Source of the DNA: GCA-2737125 sp044336815
GTDB lineage: Bacteria > Actinomycetota > Actinomycetes > S36-B12
Direction of reading: 5' to 3'
Length of the DNA stretch: 64,000 nucleotides
Assembly: GCA_044336815.1 (NCBI GenBank)
Contig: JBIIOU010000001.1
Location: 14,260-78,259 of the forward strand
Shown one piece after another: positions 50,803 to 59,646 of this stretch (the stretch's first letter is position 1; the number at the start of each line of letters is the position of its first letter). The position numbers and the translations under genes were made by a program. The notes beneath the pieces are model-generated. The model saw only the letters and a program-made list of their open reading frames with translations. It ran no database searches and was not told the DNA's origin.

Positions 50803-51497
50803 TCTTCGTGAGCGCTCTGCTCATAGGTGTCGCTGTCGCGCTGTTAATGCCGGTTGATGTGAGTTGGCGGTTGGCGACATCTGGCCTTGTGGCGGCAGCC
50901 CCGCACCGGGTGGATATCACGAGTATTCTTTTGGCGCGCCTTGGGTTCGGCCCGGCATCGCGGCGCAAGCTCACCGCGCAACGCATCAGGGGAGTTGAAG
51001 CTCTCGCAGCACTGGCCGCGGAACTGCGGGGCGGGCAACCGCTCGGTGTGGCTCTACACAATGCCGCAGGCCGCCCACCGGTTTGGCCCGCGACTTTGGC
51101 GGCCTTACGACTTGATGGTGATGTCACCGCAGCACTACGTCACGATGCTAAAGCCCGGCCAGTATTAGCGGCGTTAGCCGCCTGCTGGCAGGTTAGTTCG
51201 GCATCAGGTAGCGGGCTTTCCGCGGCGGTTGATCGATTGGCGGATTCGGCGCGGGTTGCTGAGGATGTACGGGTACAACTCGAGGCGCAACTGGCCGGTC
51301 CGCGTGCTACCGCGCGAATGCTCGCTACTTTGCCGTTAATCGGTTTAGCGATGGGCATGTTGATGGGCGCCGATCCACTGCAATGGCTACTTGGCACGCC
51401 GCCTGGTTTGCTCTGTTTGCTCGGCGGAGTGCTGCTAACCGTCGCTGGCATGGCATGGACCTCGCGGATCGCCACGGCGGTAGAGCGCCAACTATGA
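50799..51497 (+). CDS. tadB: TadB-like type II secretion F-domain protein
   Basis: Inner-membrane platform protein of the Tad pilus, 232 residues. Helices lie near 1-18, 170-190 and 200-220. The cytosolic F-domain includes ALAALAAELRGGQPLGVALHN and AACWQVSSASGSGLSAAVDR. It overlaps tadA and tadC by 4 nt at each end (ATGA), which fixes both starts. Membrane insertion with TadC is typical of the family. Confidence 0.9.
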   Translation: MIFVSALLIGVAVALLMPVDVSWRLATSGLVAAAPHRVDITSILLARLGFGPASRRKLTAQRIRGVEALAALAAELRGGQPLGVALHNAAGRPPVWPATLAALRLDGDVTAALRHDAKARPVLAALAACWQVSSASGSGLSAAVDRLADSARVAEDVRVQLEAQLAGPRATARMLATLPLIGLAMGMLMGADPLQWLLGTPPGLLCLLGGVLLTVAGMAWTSRIATAVERQL

Positions 51498-52210
51498 GTG
51501 CCCTTGCTGCCGGCGCAGCTTTTGCTGCAGTTTGGTTTTGGGCGCGCCCCCCATCACAAGGTCGGTTGAGCGAATTATTTGCCCAACCCAAGGCATCGCG
51601 ACAAATGTCGCGCGCGGCTCTGACACTGGTGAGTGCCATCGTCTTCGGCATCGGTGCAGCACTTGTTATTGGTGGCGTTGGGGGCATCGCCCTCGGTATT
51701 GGTATTGCGGTCATTGCGCCGAAACTCATTATGCGAATGGAGCCGCGGGCATCTCGCACGCGTCGCGCCTCCTTGATGAAGCAAGCTCCCGATATCGCCG
51801 ACTTACTGGCCGCCACCATGGCCTCCGGTGCACCACTGCGTGCTGCAATGACCGCGGTCGCTGACGCAGTGGGTGCACCAAGTTCAGAGTTACTGTTGCC
51901 AATAGGTGCGGCTCTGGAGTTGGGCGCCGATCCGGCCGATGCGTGGGCCAGCCTGCGTGATGACCCATCGCTAGCACCAATTGCCCTCGCATTCGTGCGC
52001 TCAGCAACCTCGGGTGCCCCGCTATCAACACTGTTAGCGGGGACGGCCGATGACTTAAGACGAAAACATCGCCTCGCTGTTGAAGTTGCCGCGCGCGCTG
52101 CTGGGGTTCGCGCAGTCGCACCGCTCGCGGCCTGTTTCTTGCCAGCCTTTCTGTTGCTCGGGGTTGTTCCAGTTGTGGCCTCGATGGCGAGTGACCTCTT
52201 TAACGGTTGA
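51494..52210 (+). CDS. tadC: TadC-like type II secretion F-domain protein
   Basis: Second pilus platform protein, 238 residues from ATG 51494, which overlaps the tadB TGA. Helices occur at the N-terminus (ALAAGAAFAAVWFWA), at about 40-75 and at the C-terminus (APLAACFLPAFLLLGVVPVV). The F-domain carries LMKQAPDIADLLAATMASGA and SGAPLSTLLAGTADDLR. A 153-bp gap separates it from the pilin gene; no strong hairpin is seen there. Confidence 0.9.
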   Translation: MSALAAGAAFAAVWFWARPPSQGRLSELFAQPKASRQMSRAALTLVSAIVFGIGAALVIGGVGGIALGIGIAVIAPKLIMRMEPRASRTRRASLMKQAPDIADLLAATMASGAPLRAAMTAVADAVGAPSSELLLPIGAALELGADPADAWASLRDDPSLAPIALAFVRSATSGAPLSTLLAGTADDLRRKHRLAVEVAARAAGVRAVAPLAACFLPAFLLLGVVPVVASMASDLFNG

Positions 52211-52363
52211 AGTTATCCCCATTTCACATCCGCTTTGACGCCGCGTCCACAACTCCTGAAGTGACCCTTTCGCCGAGTTGGAAACTAAAACAAAGTGGGC
52301 ATTGCCAACAGGCATCACGCGCCGACCGTTCGTCGGCAAATAAAGTGCACTAGGGAGAACTCC

Positions 52364-52549
52364 ATGCGTATTCTGCTCTCACGTCTGGCGAAGGATGAGC
52401 GCGGTTTATCAACCGCCGAGTACGCCGTCGGCACAGTTGCTGTCGCTGGGCTCGGTGGCATCTTGATTAAGTTACTCACCAGCGATGCGGTTAAGGATCT
52501 AATCTTCAGTGTCATCACGTCGGCATTCAAAGCCATCTTCGGCGGATGA
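52364..52549 (+). CDS. Flp-type pilin (DUF4244)
   Basis: 61-residue prepilin. A short basic leader ends at Gly, and the mature start LSTAEYAVGTVAVAGLGG has Glu5 and Tyr6, the Flp processing signature, followed by a single hydrophobic helix. ATG 52364 follows AGGGAGA. It overlaps the TadE gene by ATGA. The prepilin peptidase needed to cut it is not in the window. Confidence 0.88.
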   Translation: MRILLSRLAKDERGLSTAEYAVGTVAVAGLGGILIKLLTSDAVKDLIFSVITSAFKAIFGG

Positions 52550-52965
52550 GAAAACTATTCGGGGGAGGTGTGGTGGGCCATGTTGGCCCACCACACCACA
52601 TCATAAGAAGTTCTCTTTTAAGCGAACGCGGCAGCGTTCTCCTTGAAACCGCTATCGCAATTCCACTGCTGTTTGGTATCGCGATGTCACTAATTTGGTC
52701 CCTTGGTGTTGCCACTACGGCACTGTCCCTTGGTGATGTGGCTCGTGAGTCAGCCCGGGCAATAGCTCGCGGCGAAAGTGTCGAGGTTATCGCGCGTAAG
52801 ACCAATGAGCAGGCCCCCAAGGCGCAAATAAACATTGACCAAACACCCGAGAGTGTTCTGGTCGAGCTCACCCAGTACGTGTCACTGCCGATGCCAATGC
52901 TTGACGGCCTCGGTATAACCGTGCACCGTTCTGCGCTGGCCGCCCGCGAAAACTTCAGTTGGTGA
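52546..52965 (+). CDS. TadE-like pseudopilin
   Basis: 139-residue minor pilin of the Tad system. The TadE signature ERGSVLLETAIAIPLLFG (about 25-42) leads a single hydrophobic helix; the rest is exported. Coupled to the pilin by ATGA and to the next gene by GTGA overlap. Processing would occur before the conserved Glu. Confidence 0.87.
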   Translation: MRKLFGGGVVGHVGPPHHIIRSSLLSERGSVLLETAIAIPLLFGIAMSLIWSLGVATTALSLGDVARESARAIARGESVEVIARKTNEQAPKAQINIDQTPESVLVELTQYVSLPMPMLDGLGITVHRSALAARENFSW

Positions 52966-53330
52966 AAGTCATGCGTGCCGATCGCGGGTCCGCCACTATT
53001 TGGTCCCTAGCCCTGACCTTCATGCTGCTTCTTGGTGGCTGTGTAGCGATGGCTACCGGCCAGGTCGCGTTGGCCCGTCAGCAGGTCAGCACCGCGATGG
53101 ATCTCGCGGCCCTTGCGGGTGCACAAACACCCGACCAGCAATGTGATCAGGCCAAGTTGGTCGCGGAGGCCAACGGCGCGCAGCTAAACACCTGCTACCT
53201 AGACCGTGGTGATGTGGTTGTTAGTGGCACGGTGCCGGCACCCGGAGTGCTCCAGCAGCTTTTGGGTTTCGTGGGTCAACCGCTGGCGGGGATCGGGGCG
53301 ACTGCCCGAGCGGGCCAACCTGAGCGGTAA
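52962..53330 (+). CDS. TadE-like secretion-neighbourhood protein (Rv3654c type)
   Basis: 122-residue exported protein. DRGSATIWSLALTFMLLLGG resembles the TadE/TadG N-terminus, followed by ALARQQVSTAMDLAALAGA, typical of TadG-like and Rv3654c-like proteins. GTG 52962 overlaps the previous TGA; ATG 52971 is an alternative. Two cysteines (in QQCDQAK and NTCYLD) may form a disulfide outside. Closes the tad run. Confidence 0.8.
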   Translation: MKVMRADRGSATIWSLALTFMLLLGGCVAMATGQVALARQQVSTAMDLAALAGAQTPDQQCDQAKLVAEANGAQLNTCYLDRGDVVVSGTVPAPGVLQQLLGFVGQPLAGIGATARAGQPER

Positions 53331-53367
53331 AACTCCACTGCGGCTGGTTATGTGCCAGAGTAGGTAC

Positions 53368-53700
53368 GTGGATTTCGCCGTGCACTCCCGCGAAGTAGGG
53401 GCCGATACCGTTATTGCGGTCAGCGGAGAACTCGATGTCCATACCGCCCCGGATCTAACCGAGGTGCTGAGCCCGGCCATCGCGGCCCGCCAACCGGTCA
53501 TTGTTGATCTCACCGACGTCACTTTTATGGACTCCTCGGGCCTGAGTGTTTTCGTCACCGCCCTAAAGCGGGCCCGCGAGGCGGATACCACGCTGGTGTT
53601 GGTGGTGTCTGAGCCCAGGGTTATGCGGGTGTTTTCGATCACCGGGATCGACACCCTGATAGATATTCATGCGACGTTGGATTCGGCTCTCTCTGCCTGA
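53368..53700 (+). CDS. BldG-like STAS anti-anti-sigma factor
   Basis: STAS-domain antagonist that frees sigma factors by binding an anti-sigma kinase. From GTG 53368 it is 110 residues, like Streptomyces BldG. Strand VIAVSGELDVHTAPDL and the phospho-serine loop MDSSGLS (54-60) are intact. In Streptomyces bldG also lies near hppA and topA. There the gene is followed by an anti-sigma partner, which is absent here. Alternative start ATG 53350. Confidence 0.88.
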   Translation: MDFAVHSREVGADTVIAVSGELDVHTAPDLTEVLSPAIAARQPVIVDLTDVTFMDSSGLSVFVTALKRAREADTTLVLVVSEPRVMRVFSITGIDTLIDIHATLDSALSA

Positions 53701-53789
53701 TAGCGCACCTGTTCGTCCCGGTGGGATACCCCCTGCGTAGACTCCGCAGGTTATCTATGTCCGCGTTGTCCCGTTAGGTCAGGAGACCC

Positions 53790-56111
53790 ATGATTGAGTT
53801 ATCTGGCACCAACATGACCCTCGTTGTCATAGTTGCTGTCATCGCGTTAGCCGCCCTGTGCGTTGCTGCCGTCCTAGTTCGCCAGGTGCTGGCGGCCAGT
53901 GAAGGCACCGATCGCATGAAGGAGATCGCCGGCGCGATCCAAGAAGGTGCTTCGGCATACCTCACTCGGCAGTTCAAAACCCTCGCGATTTTCGCGGTAA
54001 TCGTCTTCTTCGTACTGTTCTTGCTCCCGGCCGAGACCACCAGTGAGCGCATTGGCCGAAGCATCTTCTTCTTGGTTGGTGCAGTGTTCTCCGGCACCAC
54101 CGGCTACATCGGTATGTGGCTGGCGGTGCGCGGTAACGTGCGCGTTGCCGCTGCGGCAAACGACGCTGGCGGTGAGCAGAAGGCCATGAAGATCGCTTTC
54201 CGCACCGGCGGTGTCGCAGGCATGTTTACGGTGGGCCTAGGCCTCTTTGGTGCAGCTCTCGTGGTGCTTGTATATAAAGGTGAAGCACCCAAGGTTCTCG
54301 AGGGCTTCGGTTTCGGAGCCGCACTGCTCGCCATGTTCATGAGGGTCGGCGGCGGTATCTTCACCAAGGCCGCTGACGTCGGCGCTGACCTCGTCGGCAA
54401 GGTCGAGCAGGGTATTCCTGAGGATGATCCCCGCAACGCGGCAACGATTGCAGATAACGTCGGCGATAACGTCGGTGACTGCGCGGGTATGGCCGCTGAC
54501 CTCTTCGAGTCCTATGCCGTCACTTTGGTCGCCGCACTCATTTTGGGCAAGGCAGCTTTCGGTGAACTTGGCCTCGTACTGCCACTGATCATCCCGGCCA
54601 TCGGTGTGCTAACCGCGGTCATCGGCATCTTCGCGGTATCACCGCGCGCTGGTGATCGCTCTGGCATGTCAGCAATCAACCGAGGATTCTTCATCTCTGC
54701 GGCAATCTCTGCGGTGCTCGTAGTTGTCGCGGTGTTCGTCTGGGTGCCGGGCGATTGGGCGGGTATCGAGTCACTTGGTGGCATTGCCGCCGAACTGACC
54801 GGTGCCTCACTTAACCCGCGGGTCTTCGTAATCGGCGCGGTGTTTATCGGTATCGCGCTTGCGGCCTTGATCCAGCAGCTCACCGCTTACTTCACCGAGA
54901 CCAATCGTCGCCCTGTTGATGATGTCGCCAAGACCTCGTTGACCGGCCCGGCAACAGTGATCCTCTCGGGTATCTCACTCGGCCTCGAGTCGGCTGTTTA
55001 CTCAGCGCTGCTTATTGGTGCTGCGGTTTACGGTGCGTTCTTGCTCGGTGGCGGTGTGGTGCTGCTCAGCCTGTTTGCCATCGCACTTGCTGGCACCGGC
55101 TTACTCACGACAGTTGGCGTTATCGTCTCGATGGACACCTTCGGTCCGGTATCTGACAACGCGCAGGGCATTGCTGAAATGTCCGGTGACGTCCACGGTG
55201 AAGGCGCGGCAGTGCTGACGCGCCTTGACGCAATTGGTAACTCCACCAAGGCCATCACCAAGGGCATTGCGATTGCAACGGCAGTTCTGGCCGCGACCGC
55301 CCTGTTCGGGGCATTCCGCGACACAGTTATTGCCGCGGCAATCAGTACCGGCTGGGAGCCGAGCAGCTTGGCCGATGGCTTGGGGCGCGTTGTTCCCGAG
55401 GGCTACCAGTTCTTCGGTGTCCTTGACGTTGCTTCGCCGGCAAACCTTGTTGGTTTGATCATCGGTGCCGCAGTTGTCTTCCTGTTCTCCGGGTTGGCCA
55501 TCAACGCGGTATCGCGTGCTGCTGGTGCGGTCATCTTCGAGGTGCGCCGCCAGTTCCGCGATATCCCTGGCATCATGGAAGGCACCACCAAGCCCGAGTA
55601 CGCGAAGGTCGTTGACATCGTCACGCGCGATTCGCTGCGTGAGCTTGTTACCCCAGGTCTGCTCGCAGTGCTGACCCCAATCGCCGTTGGTTTCGGTCTT
55701 GGTGTTGGCGCACTCGGTGCCTATCTCGCGGGCACTATCGCAACCGGTGTGCTCATGGCGGTGTTCTTGTCCAACTCCGGTGGGGCTTGGGATAACGCCA
55801 AGAAGTACGTTGAAGACGGGCACTTTGGCGGCAAGGGTTCAGAAGCCCACACCGCAACCGTCGTTGGTGACACCGTTGGTGATCCATTCAAGGACACCGC
55901 TGGCCCAGCCATCAACCCGTTGATCAAGGTCATGAACCTGGTCGCATTGTTGATTGCTCCGGCCATCGTGACCATGTCACTTGGTGCCGGTGCGAATACC
56001 ACTCTGCGCTGGTCGATCGCGATAGTTGCCGCGGCCATCGTCATTGTCTCGGTGGTTATCTCCAAGCGGCGACCAATCGCGGTCGGCGACCAAGCGGCAA
56101 TCGCCGGTTGA
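53790..56111 (+). CDS. hppA: Membrane H+-translocating pyrophosphatase, K+-independent type
   Basis: Hydrolyses pyrophosphate to pump protons out across the membrane, and removes PPi from biosynthesis. 773 residues with about sixteen helices. Substrate-site motifs DVGADLVGKVEQGIPEDDPR and DNVGDNVGDCAGMAADLFES are complete. GNSTKAITKG (483-492) has Lys at the position where K+-dependent enzymes have Ala, so activity should not need potassium. Single-gene unit followed by three hairpins. Confidence 0.97.
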   Translation: MIELSGTNMTLVVIVAVIALAALCVAAVLVRQVLAASEGTDRMKEIAGAIQEGASAYLTRQFKTLAIFAVIVFFVLFLLPAETTSERIGRSIFFLVGAVFSGTTGYIGMWLAVRGNVRVAAAANDAGGEQKAMKIAFRTGGVAGMFTVGLGLFGAALVVLVYKGEAPKVLEGFGFGAALLAMFMRVGGGIFTKAADVGADLVGKVEQGIPEDDPRNAATIADNVGDNVGDCAGMAADLFESYAVTLVAALILGKAAFGELGLVLPLIIPAIGVLTAVIGIFAVSPRAGDRSGMSAINRGFFISAAISAVLVVVAVFVWVPGDWAGIESLGGIAAELTGASLNPRVFVIGAVFIGIALAALIQQLTAYFTETNRRPVDDVAKTSLTGPATVILSGISLGLESAVYSALLIGAAVYGAFLLGGGVVLLSLFAIALAGTGLLTTVGVIVSMDTFGPVSDNAQGIAEMSGDVHGEGAAVLTRLDAIGNSTKAITKGIAIATAVLAATALFGAFRDTVIAAAISTGWEPSSLADGLGRVVPEGYQFFGVLDVASPANLVGLIIGAAVVFLFSGLAINAVSRAAGAVIFEVRRQFRDIPGIMEGTTKPEYAKVVDIVTRDSLRELVTPGLLAVLTPIAVGFGLGVGALGAYLAGTIATGVLMAVFLSNSGGAWDNAKKYVEDGHFGGKGSEAHTATVVGDTVGDPFKDTAGPAINPLIKVMNLVALLIAPAIVTMSLGAGANTTLRWSIAIVAAAIVIVSVVISKRRPIAVGDQAAIAG

Positions 56112-56144
56112 GCCGGAGAGCCAGTTAGCAAATAGATCCACCTG

Positions 56145-56186
56145 GCCGCCCTGTGTTCCGATATCCGGACGCAGGGCGGCTCGTTT
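56145..56186 (+). terminator. Intrinsic terminator of hppA
   Basis: GCCGCCCTG (56145-56153) pairs with CAGGGCGGC (56172-56180), and further inner pairs are possible. TCGTTT follows. Located 34 bp after the hppA stop. Confidence 0.75.
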
Positions 56187-56208
56187 CACTCCCCCCTTGG
56201 GGGGAGTG
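56187..56208. repeat. Perfect C6/G6 palindrome after hppA
   Basis: CACTCCCCCC-TT-GGGGGGAGTG is a perfect 10-bp inverted repeat with a 2-nt centre, directly abutting the hppA terminator. A third small hairpin (56213-56219 with 56223-56229) follows. May be a backup terminator or a cruciform/protein site before topA. Confidence 0.8.
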
Positions 56209-56317
56209 AGGGCCCAGTGAGCCACTGGGTGGGGCCGGGTGGATTTGACAGCAGGGGCTGGCTTAGCGTCAGACTCCGGCCAGGCCACCGGTGGCCGATG
56301 GGCAGGAAAGGGTAAAC

Positions 56318-59023
56318 GTGTCGGGCAAAACCTTGGTGATCGTTGAATCACCAGCGAAGGCGAAGAAGATCGCCGGCTACCTTGGCGACGGCTATACCGT
56401 CATGGCCTCGGTGGGCCATATCCGCGACCTGGCTTCTAAGGCCTCCCAGCTGCCCGAAGCCGACCGCAAGAAGCCTTGGGCCAAGCTTGCCGTCAATGTC
56501 GATGATGCATTCCAGCCGGTTTATGTGGTCCACGATTCGAAGAAAGCCACGATCAGCGAACTGAAGCGCGCGCTGAAAGATTCCGACGAACTCTTGCTCG
56601 CAACAGACGAGGACCGCGAGGGCGAAGCTATCTCCTGGCACCTACTCGAAGTACTCAGGCCAAAGGTGCCCTTTCATCGAATGGTGTTCAACGAGATCAC
56701 CCCGGAGGCAATCCGCGAGGCGGTCGCAAATCCCCGTGACCTTGATATGGCCTTGGTCGAGGCGCAAGAGACCCGCCGCATTGTTGATCGCCTCTATGGG
56801 TACCCGGTATCTGAAGTGCTCTGGAAGAAGATAGGTCGTGACGCAAAGTCTGCGGGCCGCGTGCAGTCGATCGCGGTCCGACTCGTTGTTGACCGTGAGC
56901 GTGAGCGCATTGCATTCCGCTCAGCCGGCTATTGGGATATTGAGGGCACTTTCACCCCCGGTGACTTTGACGCGAAGCTAACGAGTGTTGATGGGGTGCG
57001 GGTGGCAGCCGGGCGCGACTTCGATGAACTCGGCGCCCTGAAGACCAAAGACTTAATCCTGCTCGATCAAAAGGCCGCTCAAGAATTAGTTACCGGCTTG
57101 GCGGATGCCACATTCATGGTGCGCTCGGTGGTGCAAAAGCCAAGTGAGCGTTCACCTAAGGCGCCTTTTATAACGTCGACATTGCAGCAGGAGGCATCGA
57201 ACCGGCTGCGCTGGGGCGCCCAACGCACGATGCGAATTGCGCAAAGCCTTTACGAAAACGGATTCATCACCTACATGCGTACCGACTCGGTGAATCTGTC
57301 GGATCAGGCAATAAAAGCGGCACGTGATCAAGCCCGCGAGTTGTACGGCGCCGAATATGTGCCGAACGCACCGCGTAAATACTCAAGCAAGGTCAAGAAC
57401 GCGCAGGAGGCTCATGAGGCGGTCCGCCCGTCCGGTGACTCTTTCCGCACCCCCGGTGAAGTATCGGGCGAACTAAATGCAGATGAGTTTGCCCTGTACG
57501 ACCTAATCTGGAAGCGCACCGTGGCATCCCAGATGGTCAATGCCAAAGTGGCAACCACCACTGTCAAGTTCGGTGCAGCCAGCAAAACTGGTAGCGATGC
57601 AGAGTTCACCGCATCCGGCACAGTCGTTGTATTCCCCGGCTTCTACGCAGCACTCAAAGACATCGCTGACGATACGAATGAGGATGACCGCGAGCGCGAA
57701 CTGCCGAGCATGGCCGAGGGCCAGACCATTAAGGCGACAAATCTGGATGCGTCATCCCATAGCACTAATCCACCCGCTCGCTTCACAGAAGCAAAGCTCG
57801 TGCAGCGCCTAGAAGAGTTAGGTATCGGTCGTCCGTCGACCTACGCATCTATTATGTCGACGATCATTGATCGTGGTTATGTCTGGAAGAAGGGCTCAGC
57901 CCTGGTACCCAGCTTCACCGCATTCTCGGTGGTTCGGCTACTCGAAGAGCACTTTGAAGCATTGGTTGATTATCAGTTCACCGCGAATATGGAAGAAGTA
58001 CTCGACCTCATCGCAAATGGTGAGTCGGATCGAGTCCAACAGCTAGAGGCATTTTGGCGCGGTGGGCAAAGTGTTTCTGGGCCATTCCCGGGCATAAAGC
58101 CACTAACAGAAGATCTCTCGGCCATCGATGCGCGCGAAATTGCGACCAGCCCAATTGACGGTACCGACGCCACCCTTCGCGTGGGTCGATATGGCGCTTA
58201 TGTTGAACGCGGCGAGGAGCGGGCGAATATCCCGATCGGGTTGGCCCCGGATGAGTTGACGGCGGAGAAGGCCGAAGAACTACTGGCGATGCCATCGGGT
58301 GATCGCGAGCTTGGGGTGGATCCTGATAGCGGGTTAGACATCGTCGCGAAGACCGGGCGCTACGGCCCCTACTTCACCGAAGTGCTGCCGGAGGGTTCAC
58401 CGAAGTCGGCGAAGCCGCGCACGGCCTCACTGTTCTCGGATATGACTCTTGACACCGTGAACCTTGAGGATGCCCTGCGCCTTTTGAGCCTGCCTCGAGT
58501 AGTCGGTGTCGACACCGCAACGAGTGAAGACATCACGGCACAAAATGGTCGATACGGCCCGTATTTGATGCGCGGCGCGGACTCCAGATCACTTACGAAT
58601 GAAGCTGAGATCTTCACCGTCACCTTGGAGCAGGCACTCGCCCTGTACGCCCAACCAAAACAGCGGAGGGGAAGGGGCCAAGCTGCTGCGCCAATCCGCG
58701 AAGTTGGTAATGACCCGACCACCGGCAAACCGATCGTGGTGCGCGAAGGCCGATTTGGACTCTATGTCACCGATGGTGAAACCAATGCGTCACTTCGCAC
58801 CGCTGATGACCCAACAACCATCTCGGTTGATCGCGCCAGTGACCTACTTTCTGAGCGCCGTTCCCGTATTGCCTCAGATGGTGGAGTCAAGAAAACCACT
58901 AAGCGTGTGGTGAAGAAGGGTACGAGCAAAGCCGCGAAGAAAGCGGCCACCAAGCGCACCGCGAAGAAACCCAACAAGAAAGCGGTCAAGCGCGCAACTT
59001 TAGCTCCGGCTGGTTCGCGGTAG
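56318..59023 (+). CDS. topA: DNA topoisomerase I
   Basis: Type IA topoisomerase that relaxes negative supercoils. From GTG 56318 (after AGGAAAGGG) the product is 901 residues. The Toprim domain opens LVIVESPAKAKKI, with acidic triad in ATDEDREGEAI. The active-site Tyr is in GFITYMRTDSVNLS. Zinc fingers are replaced, as in other actinobacteria, by several C-terminal repeats, each with a GRYGPY- or GRFGLY-like core. A Lys-rich tail (about 865-895) binds DNA and aids processivity. It is followed 2 bp later by tmk. Confidence 0.97.
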   Translation: MSGKTLVIVESPAKAKKIAGYLGDGYTVMASVGHIRDLASKASQLPEADRKKPWAKLAVNVDDAFQPVYVVHDSKKATISELKRALKDSDELLLATDEDREGEAISWHLLEVLRPKVPFHRMVFNEITPEAIREAVANPRDLDMALVEAQETRRIVDRLYGYPVSEVLWKKIGRDAKSAGRVQSIAVRLVVDRERERIAFRSAGYWDIEGTFTPGDFDAKLTSVDGVRVAAGRDFDELGALKTKDLILLDQKAAQELVTGLADATFMVRSVVQKPSERSPKAPFITSTLQQEASNRLRWGAQRTMRIAQSLYENGFITYMRTDSVNLSDQAIKAARDQARELYGAEYVPNAPRKYSSKVKNAQEAHEAVRPSGDSFRTPGEVSGELNADEFALYDLIWKRTVASQMVNAKVATTTVKFGAASKTGSDAEFTASGTVVVFPGFYAALKDIADDTNEDDRERELPSMAEGQTIKATNLDASSHSTNPPARFTEAKLVQRLEELGIGRPSTYASIMSTIIDRGYVWKKGSALVPSFTAFSVVRLLEEHFEALVDYQFTANMEEVLDLIANGESDRVQQLEAFWRGGQSVSGPFPGIKPLTEDLSAIDAREIATSPIDGTDATLRVGRYGAYVERGEERANIPIGLAPDELTAEKAEELLAMPSGDRELGVDPDSGLDIVAKTGRYGPYFTEVLPEGSPKSAKPRTASLFSDMTLDTVNLEDALRLLSLPRVVGVDTATSEDITAQNGRYGPYLMRGADSRSLTNEAEIFTVTLEQALALYAQPKQRRGRGQAAAPIREVGNDPTTGKPIVVREGRFGLYVTDGETNASLRTADDPTTISVDRASDLLSERRSRIASDGGVKKTTKRVVKKGTSKAAKKAATKRTAKKPNKKAVKRATLAPAGSR

Positions 59024-59025
59024 TC

Positions 59026-59646
59026 ATGCCCGGCGTGTTCATTGCGTTTGAGGGCGGCGAGGGCGCCGGCAAATCAACGCAGGAGCGCCTACTCGCCGAG
59101 CACCTCGTAGCAAGTGGTCACGAAGTTGTGCGTACCCGTGAACCCGGTGGCACTCCGGCTTCGGAGGCTATGCGAAATATTGTCTTGAGTCCGGAGTTCA
59201 CCGGTCTCGACGCAAGATCAGAGGCGCTCTTATTTGCGGCATCACGCGGTGAGCATGCGGCGCGCGTTATTCGTCCCGCTCTTGATCGTGGAGCGGTAGT
59301 GGTGTGTGATCGGTATCTGGATTCTTCGGTCGCCTACCAGGGGTACGGGCGTAACCTAGGGGCCGAGAAAGTACGCAGCCTCAGTTTGTGGGCGACGAAT
59401 AGCCTGCTGCCAGATTTGACTATCGTGCTCGATATTGATCCGGTTGTTGGATTAATGCGAATAACTAATCCAGATCGTCTAGAAGCTGAACCTCTTGTGT
59501 ACCACGAGTTGGTGCGCGCGGCCTTCTTGGAGATCGCTGACGGAGAACCAGATCGCTATCTCGTGATTGATGCAAGCCGGGCCGTGAGTGACATCGCCGC
59601 CGAGGTATGTGCGCGCGTCGACCTACTCATGCAAGGGCGGCAATGA
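59026..59646 (+). CDS. tmk: Thymidylate kinase
   Basis: Phosphorylates dTMP to dTDP. The 206-residue protein has the P-loop FEGGEGAGKSTQ, the DR(Y/H) motif CDRYLDSSVAYQGYG, and the lid region near NPDRLEAEPL. ATG 59026 follows the topA stop by 2 bp, and the stop overlaps holB (ATGA). The topA-tmk-holB order is the classical actinobacterial replication cluster. Confidence 0.97.
   Translation: MPGVFIAFEGGEGAGKSTQERLLAEHLVASGHEVVRTREPGGTPASEAMRNIVLSPEFTGLDARSEALLFAASRGEHAARVIRPALDRGAVVVCDRYLDSSVAYQGYGRNLGAEKVRSLSLWATNSLLPDLTIVLDIDPVVGLMRITNPDRLEAEPLVYHELVRAAFLEIADGEPDRYLVIDASRAVSDIAAEVCARVDLLMQGRQ

Noticed and set aside
55101..55823. 240-codon open frame on the minus strand inside hppA
   Set aside because: Opposite a certain gene, no recognisable product or ribosome-binding site; a shadow of codon bias.
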